A DNA stretch of 64,000 nucleotides from Actinomadura mexicana. Its GTDB lineage: Bacteria > Actinomycetota > Actinomycetes > Streptosporangiales > Streptosporangiaceae. This document shows, piece after piece, positions 60,034-64,000 of the stretch (position 1 is its first letter; the number at the start of each line of letters is the position of its first letter). A program made the translations under genes and the position numbers. Location of the stretch: NCBI RefSeq assembly GCF_900188105.1, contig NZ_FZNP01000020.1, positions 62,001 to 126,000 of the forward strand, in the 5' to 3' direction. The notes under the pieces were generated by a model, which searched no databases, was not told the origin of the DNA, and saw nothing but the letters and a program-made list of their open reading frames with translations.

Positions 60034-60052
60034 GTTATCCGATCGATGCGCG
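60034..60052 (-). promoter_or_regulatory. Shared upstream element of the kinase genes (copy 2)
   Basis: GTTATCCGATCGATGCGCG, one base different from the copy at 57324-57342. On the gene strand the core ends GGATAAC, and GGAAC stands 16-17 bases before that, which resembles an ECF sigma promoter in this copy. Confidence 0.5.
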
Positions 60053-60161
60053 AGCCGTTCCGGCGTTCCCGTCCCAGTCGCGCGGGGGTCCGGACCCCGG
60101 CGTCCGGGACCATCCGGGACGTCCTTCCCTTGACGCGCGTCGTCGTGCACGCCGGCCCGCA

Positions 60162-60197
60162 GTGCAGGCCGTGCAGGCAGTGCAGGCCGTGCAGGCC
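60162..60197. repeat. Short tandem repeat, 4 x 9 bases
   Basis: Four head-to-tail copies of GTGCAGGCC (the second ends in A) in the spacer between the kinase and polymerase genes. No function is evident; slippage could vary the copy number. Confidence 0.75.
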
Positions 60198-60251
60198 GGG
60201 GCGGACGGCCTCGGCATCGTCAGGCCCTCCTGATCGCTTCGTCACCCCGTC

Positions 60252-61433
60252 TCAGTCGGGCAGCATCGGGGCCGGGACGCCCTGGTCGCGGCCGAGCAGC
60301 ACGGCGCGGGTGATGGCGGACGACCCGAACCGGTCCCGGACGTCGTCGACCGCGCCGTCCACCGCCATCGCCTGGTCGAACGGCAGGGTGAGCTGGACGG
60401 CGCGGTCGTCGTGCAGGTTGCCGAGCGAGAGGCCGATCAGCGTCAGGCCGCGCTCGTCGATCACGGGCATGGCGGCGGCGAGCAGGCCCCGCGCCGCCGC
60501 CAGGAGCACGGGGGTCTCGGCGGTGGCCTGGGCCAGCGTGTGCGAGCGCGTGACGCGGGCGTAGTCGCCGAACCGCAGGCGGAGGGTGACCGTCCGGCAG
60601 ACGCGGCGGGCCTTGCGCAACCGGCCGCCGAGCCGGTCGACCAGCCCGACGAGCATCACGTCCAGCTCCGCCGCCGAGCGCCGGCGGCGGCCGAGCGCCC
60701 GCTGCGCCCCCATCGACCGGCGCCGCACGCCCGTCCGCACGGGGCGCGGGTCCCGGTTGTGCGCCAGGGCGTGCAGGTGGCGGCCCGCCCCCGGGCCGAG
60801 CATCGACACCAGCGTGGACTCCGGCATGCCGGCCACGTCCCCGACGGTCCGCACGCCGAACCCGGCGAGCTTGGCCGCGGTCGCGGGCCCCACGCCCCAC
60901 AGCCGCCGCACCGGCAGCGGGCGCAGGAACTCCAGCTCGCCGTCCGGCGGCACCACCAGCAGCCCGTCGGGCTTGGCGACGCCGCTGGCGACCTTGGCGA
61001 GGAACTTGGTGCGGGCGACCCCGACCGTGATCGGCAGCCCGACCTCCTCGGCGATCTCGCGCCGCAGCCGGACGGCCACGTCCACCGGCGGGCGGCGCAG
61101 CCCGTCGGCGTCGAGGAACGCCTCGTCGATCGACAAGCCCTCCACCAGCGGCGTCGTGGCCCGGAACACCGCGAAGACCGCCTTGCTCGCCGTGCTGTAG
61201 GCGCTCATGCGCGGCGGGACGACGACCGCCCGCGGGCACAGCCGGCGCGCCTGCCCGCCGCTCATCGCCGTCCGCACGCCGCAGGCCCTGGCCTCGTAGC
61301 TCGCCGCCAGCACCACGCCCGTCCCGACGATCACCGGGCGCCCCCGCAGCGCGGGATCGTCCCGCTGCTCGACCGACGCGTAGAACGCGTCCAGGTCGGC
61401 ATGCAGGATCGTCGCAGCATCGGACACGAACAT
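60252..61433 (-). CDS. dinB: DNA polymerase IV (Y-family, DinB)
   Basis: 393-residue translesion polymerase: ILHADLDAFYASVEQRDDPALRGRPVIVG (metal-binding Asp residues), ASYEARACGVRTAM, the catalytic LSIDEAFLD (Asp-Glu), TVGVARTKFLAKVAS, the helix-hairpin-helix LWGVGPATAAKL and a little-finger domain. The C-terminal end lacks a clear beta-clamp motif, although QLTLPFD is a candidate. ATG 61433 is the first Met of the family alignment and lies within a perfect SOS box, so transcription is LexA-controlled and the mRNA probably leaderless. It is a single gene. Confidence 0.93.
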   Translation of the reverse strand: MFVSDAATILHADLDAFYASVEQRDDPALRGRPVIVGTGVVLAASYEARACGVRTAMSGGQARRLCPRAVVVPPRMSAYSTASKAVFAVFRATTPLVEGLSIDEAFLDADGLRRPPVDVAVRLRREIAEEVGLPITVGVARTKFLAKVASGVAKPDGLLVVPPDGELEFLRPLPVRRLWGVGPATAAKLAGFGVRTVGDVAGMPESTLVSMLGPGAGRHLHALAHNRDPRPVRTGVRRRSMGAQRALGRRRRSAAELDVMLVGLVDRLGGRLRKARRVCRTVTLRLRFGDYARVTRSHTLAQATAETPVLLAAARGLLAAAMPVIDERGLTLIGLSLGNLHDDRAVQLTLPFDQAMAVDGAVDDVRDRFGSSAITRAVLLGRDQGVPAPMLPD

Positions 61434-61440
61434 ATGTTCG
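61427..61440. promoter_or_regulatory. LexA-type SOS box covering the dinB start codon
   Basis: CGAACATATGTTCG is a perfect 14-base palindrome and an exact match to the actinobacterial/Gram-positive consensus CGAAC-N4-GTTCG. The ATG of dinB is part of it. Confidence 0.88.
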
Positions 61441-61530
61441 CATGCCCGGCCGTCGTGCCTGGTGGCGGGCCCCTCCGACGAGCGGAGGGCCCGCCGCGGC
61501 AAGCGTCGCGACGGGCCCCCGTGCGGGTGG

Positions 61531-64000
61531 TCACTCGTTGAAGAGGCGGCCGTAGTCGGCCATGGCCAGGGCTATGTCCGCCTGGGCCCAGAAGCGGTGG
61601 TAGGTGAACACCGGCGCCGTGGAACTCTGGCCGCCGGCGTACGCCCACACGCGCGCGTAGTCGGGGTCGCTCTTGTAGAAGGAACGGATGGACATGAAGG
61701 TCGAGCTGGAGTTGATCGGGTCGCCGTTCGGCATCGTGCCGCTCCAGCCGGACGGGACGTAGACCGGGTCGGCGAGGCGCTTGTAGTCGGACCTGGTCTC
61801 CTGGACGGAGACGCCCTTCGCGTCGGCGTGCTTCCAGATGGCGTCGAGCAGGTCCTTGGCGGTCTGCTTGGCGGCGGTGTCACCGGACCTGGCGGCGTAG
61901 TACGTCAGGGTCTTGGCGTACGCGGCCGCCACACCGACGTCGTCTGTGTAGTCCTGCACCGAGACGTGCAGGCCGGTGTTGGCGGGCGGCGTCCCGGTGG
62001 AGGCCGACCAGTTCGCGTCCGGCTGCCCCGTCCACTTGAGGGTGGAGGGGATCTTGATTCCGCCCGTGGTCGGGGCGACCGTCGTCTGCGACAGCGCCCA
62101 GGAGACCCACTTGTCGAGGATCGCCTTGGCGGACGCGTCGCCCGTGACCTGGTAGTACTCGGCCACGCGCTCCATCGACCACGCCTGGAAGCCGAACCAC
62201 TGGTTGCTCGGCGGGTCGTGGTAGACGGGCTGCCAGTCGTAGGCCATGCCGAAGAACTCGGTCAGGCCGGCCGGGGGCGTGCTGTAGCTGCCCTCCCAGC
62301 TGTTGGTGACGCCTCCGGCGATCCCGCCCTCGGCGGACTGCAGCCACTTGTAGAGCTGGAGCTGCCGGGTGAGGCTCTTGCCCCAGTCGGCCTTGGCCGT
62401 CGCGCCCTTGGGCGCGAGCGCGGCGTCGTTCACCAGGGCGTAGGCGGCCAGGGGGTTCTGGTAGCCGAAGTGCGAGGCGCCGTCGCCGATGCGCCACGCC
62501 CAGCCGGCGCTGGTGTCCGTCGCGCCGCCCCACGCGTAGTACCAGGACAGCAGGTAGTGCTCGCTGTCCTTGCCCGACCCCGCCGGGCAGGAGGAGGGCG
62601 AATCGCAGTCGCCGATCTTCTTGAAGTACTTGTCGAAGAACGAGTAGCGCAGGTAGTCGCCCATCTTGCCCGCCTTGGCCACGGTGGCCGAGACGTCACC
62701 GGACCTGCCCTGGTCCTCGGCCCAGGCGTTCGCCCAGTACGCGGCCTGGATGGCGCGCGCGTCTGCGTCCGGCGCGTCGGTGAACTTCCACTGCCTGGCG
62801 TAGGAGGAGTCCTTGATGAACAGGTCGAGATAGCCGTTGGTGCCGCCGAAGGCGAACTTGTCGCACGTCGGCTGCGGGACGGTCTCGAACACCGACTCCT
62901 GCGCCCCGCGCTGGTAGGTGTTGATGTAGGAGGGGCCGTCCGCGCTCGGACCCTGCTCGCAGCCGCCGCCGGGCGTGTTGCCGTACCCGTAGACGTTGTC
63001 AACGTCCTGCAGCCAGTGCATGCCGTAGATGTCGTCGGTGCCGTAGGCGGACTTCAGCTCGCTCGCGATCGGGTCCTGGCCGACCGGGACGCTGCCGTCG
63101 ATCTGCGACGGGTAGTCGCTCACCGCTGGGTGCTCGGCGGCGTAGGTGGCGGGCTTGGAGGCGTTGTAGAAGGAGTTCGTCGGCTGGTCCGCGTGCGTCG
63201 GGATCATGTACTTCTCCATCAGCGCCCAGGAGGCGTTGAAGGGGGCCCAGTTCTGCGTGACCTTGCCGTACATGGCCTCCAGCCAGATGAGGTAGCTGTA
63301 GGCCTCCGACGTCGTCTCGTGCCCGTGGTCGGGGGCCTCGACCATGAACGTCTCCACCGAGTGGTAAGGGATCCCCTCGGGGCTGAAGTAGCCGTTCGCC
63401 GGGTCCTTGATCTTGTTGTACTGGTCGAGGAACCGCTGGGTGTAGGTGTCGCCGGAGGTCGCCACCTCGGTCGCGGTGACCTTGGCCGCCGCGTGGCCGG
63501 GCGCGGCGGAGGTGAACGTCGCCTGGCCCGTCCCGGAGTCGTCCGCGGTGATCGTCACGTTCTGGGCGGTGGACCAGTTCTGCGGCGTGAAGGTCAGCGT
63601 CCCGCCGCCGGTCACCGACAGGCCGGCATTGCCCGCGGTCCGGGTCGTCGTCACGGTCACCGTCGCGGACGGGGCCTGCGACAGCTTCACCGCGTACGCG
63701 GCCTTGGCGCCCTGCGCGACGGTCAGCGCGGCGGGGCTCGCCACGACGCTCGCCGCCGCCGTCACCGTGACGCCGACCGGCGCGGATTCGGCCGACGCGC
63801 CGGTGCTGTCGGTCACCCTGGCGTAGATCGAGTACGAGCCGGCCGCGGTGGGCGTCCAGTTCAGCCCGTACGGGGCTGCGGTGTCGGCGGCGCCGAGCGC
63901 CCCGTTCTGGTCGAAGAACTCGACCTTGGAGACGGTCGCGCCGGTGCCGGCCGCCGCGGTGGCGGCGATCGGCACCGAGGCGCCCACCGAGTACGTCGCG
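61531..64000 (-). CDS. Glycoside hydrolase family 48 cellobiohydrolase (N-terminus off the window)
   Basis: Secreted cellulase. The last 823 codons are visible and the frame is open at base 64000. Order from the visible N-terminal side: an Ig-like module (KVEFFDQNGALGAADTAAPYGLNW ... ARVTDSTGAS), a second beta-sandwich (ASPAALTVAQGAKAAYAVKLSQAPSATVTVTTTR), then the complete GH48 catalytic domain of about 640 residues. GH48 signatures: YTQRFLDQYNKIKDPANGYFSPEGIPYHSVETFMVEAPDHGHETTSEAYSYLIWLEAMYG, with the general-acid Glu in HETTSEA, then DDIYGMHWLQDVDNVYGYGN and NSWEGSYSTPP. Modules further upstream (signal peptide and perhaps a cellulose-binding domain) would lie outside. It indicates a lignocellulose-degrading actinomycete. 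Confidence 0.95.
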   Translation of the reverse strand, partial: ATYSVGASVPIAATAAAGTGATVSKVEFFDQNGALGAADTAAPYGLNWTPTAAGSYSIYARVTDSTGASAESAPVGVTVTAAASVVASPAALTVAQGAKAAYAVKLSQAPSATVTVTTTRTAGNAGLSVTGGGTLTFTPQNWSTAQNVTITADDSGTGQATFTSAAPGHAAAKVTATEVATSGDTYTQRFLDQYNKIKDPANGYFSPEGIPYHSVETFMVEAPDHGHETTSEAYSYLIWLEAMYGKVTQNWAPFNASWALMEKYMIPTHADQPTNSFYNASKPATYAAEHPAVSDYPSQIDGSVPVGQDPIASELKSAYGTDDIYGMHWLQDVDNVYGYGNTPGGGCEQGPSADGPSYINTYQRGAQESVFETVPQPTCDKFAFGGTNGYLDLFIKDSSYARQWKFTDAPDADARAIQAAYWANAWAEDQGRSGDVSATVAKAGKMGDYLRYSFFDKYFKKIGDCDSPSSCPAGSGKDSEHYLLSWYYAWGGATDTSAGWAWRIGDGASHFGYQNPLAAYALVNDAALAPKGATAKADWGKSLTRQLQLYKWLQSAEGGIAGGVTNSWEGSYSTPPAGLTEFFGMAYDWQPVYHDPPSNQWFGFQAWSMERVAEYYQVTGDASAKAILDKWVSWALSQTTVAPTTGGIKIPSTLKWTGQPDANWSASTGTPPANTGLHVSVQDYTDDVGVAAAYAKTLTYYAARSGDTAAKQTAKDLLDAIWKHADAKGVSVQETRSDYKRLADPVYVPSGWSGTMPNGDPINSSSTFMSIRSFYKSDPDYARVWAYAGGQSSTAPVFTYHRFWAQADIALAMADYGRLFNE

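Larger units (their letters stand above)
59886..60251. other. Spacer between kinase 2 and DNA polymerase IV
   Basis: About 370 bases with no gene. It holds the shared element at 60034-60052, a 9-base tandem repeat at 60162-60197, and GTGGTTTCCCGGG near 59947, which occurs in inverse orientation near 57112 before kinase 1. Confidence 0.5.

Noticed and set aside
60162..60197. Possible CRISPR-like repeat
   Set aside because: Units are 9 bases and head-to-tail with no spacers; no cas genes are present.
1..64000. tRNA, rRNA, insertion sequence or integrase genes
   Set aside because: I looked for them, especially around the island at 28.9-41.7 kb, and recognised none; short or diverged ones could be missed by eye.

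Overview
The window is high-GC DNA from a filamentous actinomycete. It has GTG/TTG starts, 4-base ATGA/GTGA gene overlaps, XRE-DUF397 genes, a protein-kinase/WD40 gene, a GH48 cellulase and a LexA-type SOS box. The siderophore locus has the gene content I remember for madurastatin-type clusters, so Actinomadura or a close Thermomonosporaceae relative is the best guess. This is an inference, not a database match.

Layout. 1-5.8 kb: a branched-chain-amino-acid-type ABC transporter (livM partial, livH, livF, livG), a divergent TetR regulator and an acyl-CoA ligase. Near-identical palindromic operators stand before livG and before the ligase. 6.5-12.8 kb: a secreted PHB-depolymerase-like esterase, then a translationally coupled two-gene operon: a Trypco2 protein and a 1669-residue trypsin-like protease / STAND-type NTPase / helical-repeat protein. 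12.8-28.9 kb: siderophore block 1, with MbtH, ornithine N5-hydroxylase, siderophore-binding lipoprotein, a 4013-residue NRPS and a divergent salicylate synthase. 28.9-41.7 kb: an accessory stretch of partly lower GC. It holds a truncated fpg-like gene, a HATPase pair, a papain-fold toxin with its immunity gene, an exonuclease, a frameshifted gene, a DHFR-like protein, a metallo-hydrolase, an XRE-DUF397 pair and a Ser/Thr kinase-WD40 protein. 41.8-50.6 kb: siderophore block 2, with salicyl-AMP ligase, aspartate decarboxylase, MFS exporter, an ArCP-Cy-A-PCP synthetase and two permeases. 50.7-55.3 kb: a TetR-controlled drug ABC exporter, a STAS protein and another TetR. 55.3-60 kb: two paralogous histidine kinases and one response regulator. 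60-64 kb: an SOS-controlled DNA polymerase IV and a partial GH48 cellulase.

How the parts fit. Six IdeR/DmdR-type iron boxes at five promoter regions tie both siderophore blocks into one iron-repressed regulon. Salicylate (synthase, then AMP ligase) loads the aryl carrier of the Cy synthetase, which adds and cyclises Ser/Thr/Cys. The large NRPS then adds Gly (code DILQLGMIW), beta-Ala (code IDTTISLGD, with PanD supplying beta-alanine) and N-methyl-N5-hydroxyornithine (code DMENLGLIN plus an N-MT). It ends in a C-PCP unit with no A domain and no thioesterase. Export is by the MFS protein and uptake by the lipoprotein and two permeases; the uptake ATPase is not in the window.

The most unusual signals are four. 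The first is the Trypco2/protease-NTPase operon. The second is the kinase pair with complementary lesions: one has lost the usual phospho-His, the other the ATP-binding boxes. The third is the NRPS condensation domain whose HHxxxDG motif reads ELILLDG. The fourth is the toxin-immunity island that splits the siderophore locus.
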